Assembly: GCF_900162815.1 (NCBI RefSeq)
Contig: NZ_FUGD01000107.1
Span: 1-41,756, forward strand
From: Psychrobacter pasteurii
GTDB lineage: Bacteria > Pseudomonadota > Gammaproteobacteria > Pseudomonadales > Moraxellaceae
Length of the DNA stretch: 41,756 bases
Reading direction: 5' to 3'
The notes below the pieces were generated by a model. The model made no database searches and had not been told where the DNA came from. It worked only from the letters and a program-made list of their open reading frames with translations. Numbering within the stretch: the first letter of the stretch is position 1; every line of letters begins with the position of its first letter. The position numbers and the translations under genes were made by a program. Below, in pieces: positions 17,472 through 25,408 of this stretch.

Positions 17472-17768
17472 TTACTCCGTAATTTCAACAACTGTGATCA
17501 GTACGTTGGCACCCTCACCTGTCATGGTTAATGGCTCGTCTTTGACCAATTGCTGATTAAATAGCGAGCTGATAACCTCGGTTGCACCTGCTGTAATGGT
17601 TTTCTTGATCATTGATTTACCGCTAACTTCAATCGTTAAATCGATAGGCTCAGCGGTCGGATTATGAATGGTTAAGGCTCGAATCTGTGCGTCAGTCTTT
17701 GGTAGATAGACGGTATTGCTTTCGGCTGCCAAAGTGATATTTGCAGCCTGTTTGTTAATTAGTTTCAT
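17472..17768 (-). CDS. Small virion-region protein, beta-rich
   Basis: 98 residues, alternating hydrophobic pattern (NTVYLPKTDAQIRALTIHN, TIEVSGK, VLITVVEITE) suggesting a single beta-sandwich domain. No family recognised. Tightly packed between the gp10-like gene cluster and the GNAT-like gene, so probably structural or assembly-related. Confidence 0.6.
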   Translation of the reverse strand: MKLINKQAANITLAAESNTVYLPKTDAQIRALTIHNPTAEPIDLTIEVSGKSMIKKTITAGATEVISSLFNQQLVKDEPLTMTGEGANVLITVVEITE

Positions 17769-17775
17769 ATATCAC

Positions 17776-18147
17776 CTAAATTGGCATGAGTTGAATAGGG
17801 CAGTCTTGATAGTTGCCGACTGGTTGCAGTTGATTATTTTGCTCGATTGATACATTGACCGCGTTTAATGCGTCTGATTGCTCTTGTGGTACGCTCACAG
17901 CGTTTAATTGTGGTGCAAGGTCGCTTACTAGCTGTTGAGCGATAGCGGTTGACTGTGTGGCAATCTGTGCGGCTTGTTCTGCTTGTTCTGTTGCTCGCTC
18001 AATCCTGATAAGGATATCTTCCATTTCTTGCGGCGTGCGCTCAGCCATGTTCTGACTGTTTTCCAATGCCGCGATTGCTTGCGGGTTATTGTCCGTCATC
18101 TTGGCTAGAACATCGCGCGGGATTTTATATACTTTATTGACCGCCAT
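17776..18147 (-). CDS. Small coiled-coil protein in P22 gp26 (tail needle) position
   Basis: 123 residues from the ATG at 18147 (GGAGG nine bases upstream, overlapping the end of the gp10-like gene by 14 bp). Residues about 40-75 (ILIRIERATEQAEQAAQIAT) form a Gln/Ala-rich heptad-like stretch. It directly follows the gp10-like gene, as gp26 does in P22, but is half the length of gp26 and has no clear sequence match, so a needle role is only a possibility. Confidence 0.55.
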   Translation of the reverse strand: MAVNKVYKIPRDVLAKMTDNNPQAIAALENSQNMAERTPQEMEDILIRIERATEQAEQAAQIATQSTAIAQQLVSDLAPQLNAVSVPQEQSDALNAVNVSIEQNNQLQPVGNYQDCPIQLMPI

Positions 18148-19552
18148 TACCGTAAGCCTCCACGTCTGCCTCAATCGCTGTAAAGCTCGCTAGGGAGTCA
18201 TCACAGCCACGAAATCGCAAGCCAATCGCCTGCCTAAACATACCAATAGCTCGTAGCCAAATAATGCGCTTGTTGTACTGCCCGCGCATACCTTGCCGAT
18301 GCAATCGCTCGTTTGACCATGTTAAACCGTCCTTTGTCCACGATAAGAATACCTTTGGGTCAGGCATATCATTTGTGCGCCCAGTTAAGCCGACAAGCTC
18401 AATTGATTTGATTTGTCCTGCTTGACCGCCGTTATAAATAAAGGTTGTGTCAATCTGCCAACAAACTGGCTCACCGTAGTGGCTTGATAGCTTGTTGCTA
18501 AGCACGCCTACGTTACTGTTAAACCTATCGCCAACTATCCACTTGTTATAGCACCACACATGATTAATGGCTCGATACGCGCCCTTGCCATCAGTTGATG
18601 ATGACAGCTCGAACCAAATAGGTTGCTGCATGATTTGAGTGGCTGCAAAATCAAACACTAGCGTTCTGTTGGGCAGATGTAGATATAAATGCTGGTGCAT
18701 CTCTTGCTCTTTAGCTTCAAGCACAATGGTCGCTAGTTGTGCGTCGCTATACTCTGAGATAATGCGCTCAATCTCACGAGTGGCAATCTTTGATAGACCG
18801 CCATTAGCACCAAGATAAACACTGCAAGGCTCATTTTTACCACTGCCAACAAACGCGAATGACTGAGCAAACAAGCATTTGCCTTGCGTGCTTATGAGCC
18901 CTTTGGTCATCATCGCCCCATCGACACGGGCAAACGCAAAACCCGCGCTGCCTGTGTTGCTAAATACTTCGATGGTATAGCGGTTTAAAACGACAAGCTC
19001 ATTGCGGACTTTCATCAAGCCAACAATCGGATCAGGGTCTGCTTCACTTGAGCCGTACTTTGTTGGGCTAACTTGCGTAGGGTCGTTTAATTCCGTTTGG
19101 ATAATAAACTCACCATCGGTTGTGACAAAATAACCATCAATCCACTCAACATCGACCACGGCGCCAAGATTGGCGTTAGTGACTTGCTCAAGTTTATTGT
19201 CTTTTAGGTAGTAAAGTTTGCCACCACTTGATATGCCTAATCGGTCAAACGAGTAAGCAAAGCTGCATTGCTCACTACCTGATACCGTGCCAATACTTGT
19301 GCAATGCCCCTGTTCATCAATGCGCCATAGCGTTGATCCGATAACACGATAACAAACGCCGTTCCAATTAATACCGCCTCTATCAATGCCGCCTTTCTCC
19401 ATGTCACAAAACAACGCGATACCATCTGCCTTGCGTAGATAGCCGTTAGCGATACCGTTCTGTTTTGGCACTGGCACAAGGTTAAGCGGGTATGACGTGC
19501 GATAATCCGCCGTTACATCAGTATAGATGCCGTTTACAATAGGGATTTGCAT
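18134..19552 (-). CDS. Packaged DNA stabilisation protein (P22 gp10-like tail factor)
   Basis: 472 residues, same length as P22 gp10. Shared features: an N-terminal NLVPVPK...NGYLRKADGIALF stretch like gp10's LPVNM...SGYLRS..GI, NGVCYRVIGSTLWRI, LNRYTIEVFSNTGSAG, the AREIERIISEYSD helix, HLHLPNRTLVFDFA, and KRIIWLRAIGMFRQAIGLRFR at the end. It plugs the portal after packaging, on top of gp4, and is the hub onto which spikes attach. Confidence 0.9.
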   Translation of the reverse strand: MQIPIVNGIYTDVTADYRTSYPLNLVPVPKQNGIANGYLRKADGIALFCDMEKGGIDRGGINWNGVCYRVIGSTLWRIDEQGHCTSIGTVSGSEQCSFAYSFDRLGISSGGKLYYLKDNKLEQVTNANLGAVVDVEWIDGYFVTTDGEFIIQTELNDPTQVSPTKYGSSEADPDPIVGLMKVRNELVVLNRYTIEVFSNTGSAGFAFARVDGAMMTKGLISTQGKCLFAQSFAFVGSGKNEPCSVYLGANGGLSKIATREIERIISEYSDAQLATIVLEAKEQEMHQHLYLHLPNRTLVFDFAATQIMQQPIWFELSSSTDGKGAYRAINHVWCYNKWIVGDRFNSNVGVLSNKLSSHYGEPVCWQIDTTFIYNGGQAGQIKSIELVGLTGRTNDMPDPKVFLSWTKDGLTWSNERLHRQGMRGQYNKRIIWLRAIGMFRQAIGLRFRGCDDSLASFTAIEADVEAYGNGGQ

Positions 19553-19553
19553 A

Positions 19554-19964
19554 TCACCACCTTACCTTATTACCCACGCCATAAAACCAGTTTTCTTCGC
19601 GTTCAGTGACTTTTGGTATCTTTTGATAGCGTGTCAATAATGCGTTATAAGCGTCGTCAGCTTGATTAAGTAGCAACACTGGCGGCGTCTTTCCAAACAA
19701 GCTACAGATGCGTAATGCGAGCTTATGAGCAATGCCGCTAATGGCGTCACGCTTAATGCCTGCTAAATCGCCTAAATAGCTTTCGGTTACGTCCTCGGCA
19801 AAAAGATAACCAAAGTCGTAGTTATCCGTTTGTAGCTCTGCCATCATGTCATCGAGCGTCTGTAGAATGTCTTGCTCGTCCTCGGGCGCGTCATCCAACT
19901 CAAAGCCCGACATGGATAAGAGTTTGAACGCCCTGTCAACAATATCGCGCTTTGTGATGTTCAT
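19554..19964 (-). CDS. Tail accessory factor (P22 gp4-like)
   Basis: 136 residues starting MNITKRDIVDRAFKLL and containing DDAPEDEQDILQTLDDMMAEL, the helical start usual for gp4-family proteins; A-H-K-L-A-L-R-I follows at about 79-86. gp4 is the first protein to bind the portal when the head is full, and in P22 also has murein-hydrolase activity; I cannot assign a catalytic residue here. Abuts the gp10-like gene. Confidence 0.85.
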   Translation of the reverse strand: MNITKRDIVDRAFKLLSMSGFELDDAPEDEQDILQTLDDMMAELQTDNYDFGYLFAEDVTESYLGDLAGIKRDAISGIAHKLALRICSLFGKTPPVLLLNQADDAYNALLTRYQKIPKVTEREENWFYGVGNKVRW

Positions 19965-19967
19965 AAT

Positions 19968-20450
19968 TTACTCGCTCTCTTTAGCTGCTTTGATTAACGC
20001 ATCTTTACCATCGCGCTTGTTGTATTCGACCTTGCGCTGGTCAAGTAGTTTTTGTAGTTCGGCATTGGTCATTTCTTCGTAGTCGACCTTGCCATTGCCG
20101 TTGATGTCTTTGGCTGATTCGTAAACTTCGACCTTATGTTTTAGCTCAGTCACAGTTTCTTCAAGTCCTGCAACCTCGGTCAATGCTTGCGATAACTGTT
20201 CTTCAAGCTCTTTGATGCGCTTACTATCGCCTAATTGACCTTTCATAACTTTGTTTTCAGCTTGCAGCTTTTCGGCTTCTACTTGATCGATAACGTCTTG
20301 CGGCTTGTTTGTCCAACCGTCTGCTTTAGCCTGCTCTACGGCGTCTTTATCACTTGAATCAATCGACTTGACGCGCATTTCTGTGCCCCATACGTTTTCA
20401 ATCGTACCGCCGATAGCTGATAGCGCGGCATAAATCATAATCTTTGACAT
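19968..20450 (-). CDS. Coiled-coil protein with EF-hand loop and HeH-like C-terminus
   Basis: 160 residues. After a short N-terminal domain (GTEMRVKSIDSSD, about 1-50) there is a coiled coil from about 52 to 112 with regular Leu/Val heptads. Residues 115-126 (DINGNGKVDYEE) are a canonical EF-hand calcium loop with all five ligand positions filled (D115, N117, N119, D123, E126). Residues 127-158 (TNAELQKLLDQRKVEYNKRD, then GKDALIKAA) resemble the HeH/SAP-type helix-extension-helix module found in phage head proteins. Located between coat and gp4-like genes; probable head or head-tail joining accessory. Confidence 0.72.
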   Translation of the reverse strand: MSKIMIYAALSAIGGTIENVWGTEMRVKSIDSSDKDAVEQAKADGWTNKPQDVIDQVEAEKLQAENKVMKGQLGDSKRIKELEEQLSQALTEVAGLEETVTELKHKVEVYESAKDINGNGKVDYEEMTNAELQKLLDQRKVEYNKRDGKDALIKAAKESE

Positions 20451-20459
20451 TGTATTCTC

Positions 20460-20675
20460 CTAGCTAAATGTAGAAGGTTTAGCAACTGAGCGCACCAGCC
20501 ACATTAGACCTGTTTGAATGTTCGTTTTACCAGTAGCCAGTGACCGCTTATCGGTATCATCTAAAGCCATAAGCTCGTCAATCAATTCACCAAGCTCATT
20601 GCCTTTAGCTTTGACTTTGTTCATAAGTTCGATTTGCTCTGGTGTTAATGGGTTATGCCCTGTAACTTTTGACAT
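20460..20675 (-). CDS. Acb2-like small protein (candidate anti-CBASS cyclic-nucleotide sponge)
   Basis: 71 residues, two helical stretches: about 11-38 (TPEQIELMNKVKAKGNELGE and on) and 42-66 (DKRSLATGKTNIQTGLMWLV). The second matches the signature of the small phage family to which Acb2 belongs, where a R-S/A-x-A-x-T-x-L-E-x-A-x-M-W-A-type helix follows a first helix with A-x-x-L-x-x-L-I. Acb2 proteins sequester the cyclic nucleotides made by CBASS and related defences. Own Shine-Dalgarno (AGGAG). Assignment is from memory of the family pattern and needs a profile search; otherwise it is a small capsid-region protein of unknown role. Confidence 0.6.
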   Translation of the reverse strand: MSKVTGHNPLTPEQIELMNKVKAKGNELGELIDELMALDDTDKRSLATGKTNIQTGLMWLVRSVAKPSTFS

Positions 20676-20759
20676 TGCTGTACTCCTGGTTGGTTAAATT
20701 CATCGCAATATGCACCGGCCGAAGCCAGTACATATAACCATAAATCTAATAATTAACTA

Positions 20760-20954
20760 CTAAGCAGGGATATCAAGAAACGCAAGCGGATTGGCCTTGC
20801 GATATGTTACGACTGCATGGCGCTTGGCTTGGTATTCAGTATCGCCTACGCCTTCCGCCTTAACATCTGTTCCTGATACGGTAAACTCGCAATGATACAA
20901 GCCTGTCACACCATCACGAGTGATTTTTGCTGCTGTAAAAGTAGGGTTTGCCAT
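20760..20954 (-). CDS. Small protein next to coat gene, unknown
   Basis: 64 residues with strong Shine-Dalgarno (AAGGAGC). Alternating pattern (ITRDGVTGLYHCEFTVSGTD) suggests a beta hairpin followed by a helix (YQAKRHAVVTYRKANP). Starts 2 bp after the coat stop, so co-translated with coat; could be a decoration or assembly protein. No family recognised. Confidence 0.6.
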   Translation of the reverse strand: MANPTFTAAKITRDGVTGLYHCEFTVSGTDVKAEGVGDTEYQAKRHAVVTYRKANPLAFLDIPA

Positions 20955-20956
20955 TA

Positions 20957-22240
20957 TTAAGCTCCTTGATTAAATAGCTGAATGCCTGCCATTTCTGGGT
21001 TAAGCAATGCTGTACCGAACACAATATCCCAACGATACTTAGTTGATAGGTCGTTAATATCGCCTTGACGGGTATAGTAAACCGTTAAGCCGTTATCAAG
21101 AGTCGCCTTAGTAGTAGCCCAACCATCTTGGCCATCAAGCGCCAATGTTGACGGGATAAACTCAAGCGCGCCTTTAACAAACGCACTGTTTGCATAGCTC
21201 GCTTTCTTGTTCAGCATGGTAATTGCTGCGCCCGCTGCTGGCGTCGCTGATACGTTTTTGTACGCTTCTTCTGCGCCGGTAGGGTTAGGACCATCATCAC
21301 AAACGATAGCTGGTACAATTTCGATCTGAGTTGCACTATCAACACCAATAACGCGGAACGTTTTAAGCTCTTGCGTTTGCTGCTTGTTTTTCATATTAAC
21401 GGCGTAAACACCGGCAATCGTGAACGCATCACCAACAGCGAATGCACCGCCTGTAGCTGCAACGGTCAATTTCATTGAACGGTTGTCAACGTTATGCTCG
21501 TCACCTGTCGCTGGGTTTTTCTTGGTTGCTGTCGGAATATGACGCTGATTAGCACCTGATACCGTCGCACCTGTTACGGTTGCCGCTGGTAGATAAATAC
21601 CTGACGCGTCTTTATGTACGTCAAAACCTGCAATCTCGTTGATATAGGCTTTTTCATACGCTGTCTGCGTCTTACCTGATAGCGTCTGACGACTTGCTAA
21701 ATCACCTGCCATTTTTACCATGTCGCGGCTTGAGTAAATCGCCATGCGGTCGTTTTCTGGTACGCCTAAGTCATCAAACTTAGCCATTAGCGAGGCAACA
21801 TCGTCAAAACCTGTTGCAGCGCCTGCGCGAGTGTCAACAATAGAACCGTAGTAAGCCACTTGACGGCGCAAAGCATCATTCACATCACTAGCGAGCTTTT
21901 GCTTAGCGGCATTACCTTTTCGGCGTAGCACGCTTGGGTCACGCAATTCGCGACTATTGATAGTCCCTGGTACTGAGCGCACACGGTCAACAGTCACTGG
22001 TACTGCAAGCTCGGTATGACCTAAGAAGTTACCCGTTTGGTCTAAACCTTCTTGGCTATCGACTTGTAGCGGCATTGGACGCCATACGGTATCGTTAGCG
22101 CGAGCTGATACAGCGGCATCACCGATGTTAAAACGCTCTGCCATTTGTGTATAAACTAACGTTTCTTCAAAATCAGCAATGACTTCATCGAACATTACTA
22201 ATTCTTGCTTCAATAACTGGTTTTTAGTTGATCCAGCCAT
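20957..22240 (-). CDS. Major coat protein (P22 gp5-like)
   Basis: 427 residues (P22 gp5: 430). The order of features follows gp5: N-arm helix, NDTVWRPMPLQVDSQEGLDQ, AVPVTVDRVRS, SRELRDPSVLRRKGNAAKQK and on, AIYSSRDMVKMAG, INEIAGFDVHKDA, then the inserted Ig-like domain bounded by NVDNRSMKLTVAATGGAFAV and VVxVDxxTQIEI-type strands, and DNGLTVYYTRQGDINDLSTK near the C-terminus. HK97-fold capsid protein with telokin-like insertion domain. Preceded by scaffold, as in P22. Confidence 0.92.
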   Translation of the reverse strand: MAGSTKNQLLKQELVMFDEVIADFEETLVYTQMAERFNIGDAAVSARANDTVWRPMPLQVDSQEGLDQTGNFLGHTELAVPVTVDRVRSVPGTINSRELRDPSVLRRKGNAAKQKLASDVNDALRRQVAYYGSIVDTRAGAATGFDDVASLMAKFDDLGVPENDRMAIYSSRDMVKMAGDLASRQTLSGKTQTAYEKAYINEIAGFDVHKDASGIYLPAATVTGATVSGANQRHIPTATKKNPATGDEHNVDNRSMKLTVAATGGAFAVGDAFTIAGVYAVNMKNKQQTQELKTFRVIGVDSATQIEIVPAIVCDDGPNPTGAEEAYKNVSATPAAGAAITMLNKKASYANSAFVKGALEFIPSTLALDGQDGWATTKATLDNGLTVYYTRQGDINDLSTKYRWDIVFGTALLNPEMAGIQLFNQGA

Positions 22241-22243
22241 AAT

Positions 22244-23104
22244 CTACCCCTTTCTCATTTGTTTTTTGTATGCAGCCACTTTTGAGCGGTCGCCTGTTCT
22301 GTCTGCCTCTGCTTCTAACTTAGCTAGTCGAGTATCAGCCCCTCCTGCTGCGCCCTCTAGCTCATGCGTTTTCGGTTTTGGCTTATTCTGGTTACGTGAT
22401 TTGGTCTTGGACGACATTTGCATCTCCATTAAGACAATTTGTTTAGCAAACTGAATGTCATCAAGTTTTGATAATCTATCCAGTTGTGCCGGTGAGTTTT
22501 TGCCAAGCGCGTAAACCACTTTGGCAGGATTATCGACTAGCATTTGCAGTAAGCCTTGCTTTTGCTCAGACAGCACATCAACGACGGATAACTCTACCTC
22601 GTCATAATCAGGTGCTTTGGCCTTAATTGCGTCAACATCGGCTTTATAGCGCTCACGATACTGTTGGTACTTTTGCCGCTCGGCTTGTACCTGCGCATCA
22701 ATTTGCTGCTTTTCTTGCAACCACTGGGCGTAGTCTTGCTTAAACGCCTCGTCATCATAATCATGGTCGTCAAGCGTCGGTTCTTCACGCAACACTTGTT
22801 GCGGCATTTGCTGTGCTTCACGCTGCTTTAATTGACGTTTCAGCTCGCGGTTTTCCTCTCGAACTTTCTTCACCCACTCGGGTGCTTCTTGTCCTTTGAA
22901 AGGGTCGCTGCTCTCACCATCATCATCAAAGCTAAAATCAAGCGCATCATCGTCGCTATCATCTTGGCTTTCGGCTTCTTCACCGTCGGCATCTTGCTCA
23001 TCGTCTTGACTGTCTTCAATGTCTTGCTCGTCGTCTAACAGCTCGTCATCGACTTGCTCGATATCTTCTTGATAGTCTTGGTTGTCGTCGTCAAATTCAC
23101 TCAC
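22244..23104 (-). CDS. Scaffolding protein (P22 gp8-like)
   Basis: 286 residues from a GTG at 23104 with a strong GAGGAGA upstream. Residues 1-65 are almost entirely Asp/Glu/Gln; the middle is coiled-coil-like (KKVREENRELKRQLKQREAQ; then a Gln/Glu/Tyr-rich helix); the C-terminal 25 residues (AEADRTGDRSKVAAYKKQMR) form the basic helix-turn-helix that binds coat in P22 gp8. It directs procapsid assembly and then leaves the head. Confidence 0.88.
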   Translation of the reverse strand: MSEFDDDNQDYQEDIEQVDDELLDDEQDIEDSQDDEQDADGEEAESQDDSDDDALDFSFDDDGESSDPFKGQEAPEWVKKVREENRELKRQLKQREAQQMPQQVLREEPTLDDHDYDDEAFKQDYAQWLQEKQQIDAQVQAERQKYQQYRERYKADVDAIKAKAPDYDEVELSVVDVLSEQKQGLLQMLVDNPAKVVYALGKNSPAQLDRLSKLDDIQFAKQIVLMEMQMSSKTKSRNQNKPKPKTHELEGAAGGADTRLAKLEAEADRTGDRSKVAAYKKQMRKG

Positions 23105-23157
23105 GTTTCTATCTCCTCAGATTAGGCATCTGGTGGCCGTTGGTTAATTTTTGGCAA

Positions 23158-23181
23158 CAAAAAAGCCGCTAGTTAGGCGGC
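23158..23181 (-). terminator. Intrinsic terminator between portal and scaffold genes
   Basis: GCCGC (23165-23169) with GCGGC (23177-23181), 7-nt loop, T6 on the minus strand (A-run 23159-23164). It sits inside the late operon in a 135-bp gap. Confidence 0.7.
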
Positions 23182-23239
23182 CTATTGTCATTAGCACTAG
23201 ATGACAGCTTGTCATCAGCGCATAGTAATGAATTTAATC

Positions 23240-25402
23240 TCACATCATGCCTTCCATTGGTGGCAGGTCATCAGGAGCGCCCTCCATCATCTGTTCCATC
23301 TGCCCCATATCAGGCATTAACTGTTCAGGCGGCGGCGTAACTTCTTGTTTGATTTGCTGCTCATTCGCTAGCTGTGATTGCTGCATGGCTTGCAGTATGA
23401 CCATCATTTCTTGCATGGTCTGCTGTGTTTGCTGCTGCTCTTTCTGCATTTCAAACAAAGTCTTAGCCGTATCAGCGCGAGTCTCATCAACCTCTGCAAG
23501 TACCTTTTGCGTGTCAGCTTTCGCCTTCTCCGCTCCCGCGAGTGCTTTAGCTGCCTCAGCCTCAAAGTATTGCGTTTGTGCATCAGGCGGCTGATTAGCG
23601 GCTGCTTGCTGCGCTGCTTGCATTTCTTTGGCTTCTTGCTCATCAGGTTCAGTAATCCCCATGTTGATGTTGTTCTTGCGAGCAAACTTAGCCAAGTCGT
23701 GCATACCCTCGCCATCTTGATTAGCCAAGATAGTATTAAGTAGCGCTGACTGCATCTGTGGGTCTTGCACCATTGGCACAAGATTAAGCAGACGTTTAAT
23801 TGTCTTATCGCGCTGTGTGCTAAACGCTTCGCCAATATCAACGGTTACTTTATATTTACCGCCCTGCATATCGTTTTCGTATGCAAGTGCGCCGTCTTTG
23901 ATAGTGGGCTTGTTGATAATAATCTTACTATCAGTATCATCATGACCAACGCCTGCCATTTCACGGCTTTCTTCATCGTAAACATCCTGTGCCATTGATA
24001 GCCAGATTCGGCCAACGTGTGCAATGGTTTTAGCAAAGTTATCAAGATAGATATATGCCTGCGCATCGACCTTGTCTTGTACCATTTCAACGGCTTCGGT
24101 TGATACATTACTAACTAACTGCTCACCGTTTGCCTGATTGCCTGTCAGCTCACCAATTAACGCTCCGCTAGACTCAATCAGTGCGCCCATTGCTTGCGGA
24201 ATGACTGGCGCTTTAGTGTAGGCAGTTGGACCAACACCGACAACTTGACCGCTTGCGTCTTTCGTCGGGTTAACTGTTAGGTATGGTACTCGTGCGACTT
24301 CTTTATTTGCCCACTGCTGCTCATGCCCTTTAATCTGTGCTGGCGTAAAGATTGGCAGCTCATCTTGTGGACGGCTTGCTAGATCAATCAGTCCTGACAT
24401 TTTGAGGTTAAATGCTATCTGAGCGTCGCGAGATAGACCTACATGCCCTTGTGTTACCTCTCGACCACTGACATACATGCGCTTGCCGTAAAAAGGCGCT
24501 ACAGGCAAATACTTACCCGCAATGACGCCTAGTTTCTCGACAATCCCGTTACCGCTTAATACATAGCCCTCAACCTGTTTGCGCTTGACCTTTTTAACAA
24601 AGTCAATCTCAAAGCCTTGCGCCATGTAGTCATCTAATTGCTGATCGTAATCTTCATCGTCAGCGTATAGCTTGACTGGTTCGCCACCCTCGGGATGTGA
24701 AAGTTTAGTAACTTCGACTTTCTTTTCGGTTAGCTCATAATGCTCGGCAACTCGTACGTTATCACCATCACGCCAATCAAACCGATAGCCTTGCAAGTCA
24801 TCAAAACTAGCAGGCTCTTTTTTGTACTTAGATTCAAACTGGCTTTTACTCATTGATGTAACGATAGTCACATGCTTAGCATCTGCCTTGTCGTACCGAC
24901 GGGCGTTAGCATCCCAATAAACCATCGTATCGGCTTCAAAGATAGGCTTAATACGAATACGTTGATACTCGTCATCATCACCATCTTCATCTTCATATTT
25001 AGCCTCGAGTAATATCGCACCAATGCCGCCTGATACTCCCTCCATAAACGCAGTAGAGTATGCTTCATCAGCATTACTATCACGTTCGTCAGCTCTAAAT
25101 AGCTGCTGCAACTTATCAGCTGTCTCACTGTCGGCAATGTTGTTCTGCGGTCTAAACTCAACCGTAAAACGGTTTTTAGCCCATTCGTTATAGATGCGAA
25201 TAACGCTAAGTTGAATCTTATTAAATTCAAACTTTGGGCGACCAGCAAACTGTCTGCCAATATCGCCATCCCACTGTGCGCCCGCTACAAAACAAAAACG
25301 CCGGTCATCATAAGACTGGCGTTGATTGTCGTGAGATTGCTCATAGTCTGCATCGATACGCTCAAGCAAGCGCTCATGCAGTTTTTCGTTTTGCTTGCTC
25401 AT
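23240..25402 (-). CDS. Portal protein (P22 gp1-like)
   Basis: 720 residues (P22 gp1: 725). Recognisable parts: DRRFCFVAGAQWDGDI near 35-50, NKIQLSVIRIYNEWAKNRFTV at 66-85, an acidic wing region with repeated D/E-x-D stretches, GQGHVGL-like QGHVGLSRDAQIAFNLKMSG at about 315-335, and a long C-terminal Gln/Ala/Glu coiled-coil barrel (about 600-690). The dodecameric portal is the packaging gate and the platform for gp4-like and gp10-like factors. Six bases after terL. Confidence 0.92.
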   Translation of the reverse strand: MSKQNEKLHERLLERIDADYEQSHDNQRQSYDDRRFCFVAGAQWDGDIGRQFAGRPKFEFNKIQLSVIRIYNEWAKNRFTVEFRPQNNIADSETADKLQQLFRADERDSNADEAYSTAFMEGVSGGIGAILLEAKYEDEDGDDDEYQRIRIKPIFEADTMVYWDANARRYDKADAKHVTIVTSMSKSQFESKYKKEPASFDDLQGYRFDWRDGDNVRVAEHYELTEKKVEVTKLSHPEGGEPVKLYADDEDYDQQLDDYMAQGFEIDFVKKVKRKQVEGYVLSGNGIVEKLGVIAGKYLPVAPFYGKRMYVSGREVTQGHVGLSRDAQIAFNLKMSGLIDLASRPQDELPIFTPAQIKGHEQQWANKEVARVPYLTVNPTKDASGQVVGVGPTAYTKAPVIPQAMGALIESSGALIGELTGNQANGEQLVSNVSTEAVEMVQDKVDAQAYIYLDNFAKTIAHVGRIWLSMAQDVYDEESREMAGVGHDDTDSKIIINKPTIKDGALAYENDMQGGKYKVTVDIGEAFSTQRDKTIKRLLNLVPMVQDPQMQSALLNTILANQDGEGMHDLAKFARKNNINMGITEPDEQEAKEMQAAQQAAANQPPDAQTQYFEAEAAKALAGAEKAKADTQKVLAEVDETRADTAKTLFEMQKEQQQTQQTMQEMMVILQAMQQSQLANEQQIKQEVTPPPEQLMPDMGQMEQMMEGAPDDLPPMEGMM

Positions 25403-25408
25403 AGTTTA

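Noticed and set aside
23195..23220. Short hairpin ATGACA with TGTCAT near the portal stop
   Set aside because: It has no T-run on either strand; not convincing as a terminator.
23247..23743. Cys/Ser/Leu-rich + frames opposite the portal gene end
   Set aside because: Shadows of the Gln/Ala/Glu coiled-coil region of the portal read on the other strand.
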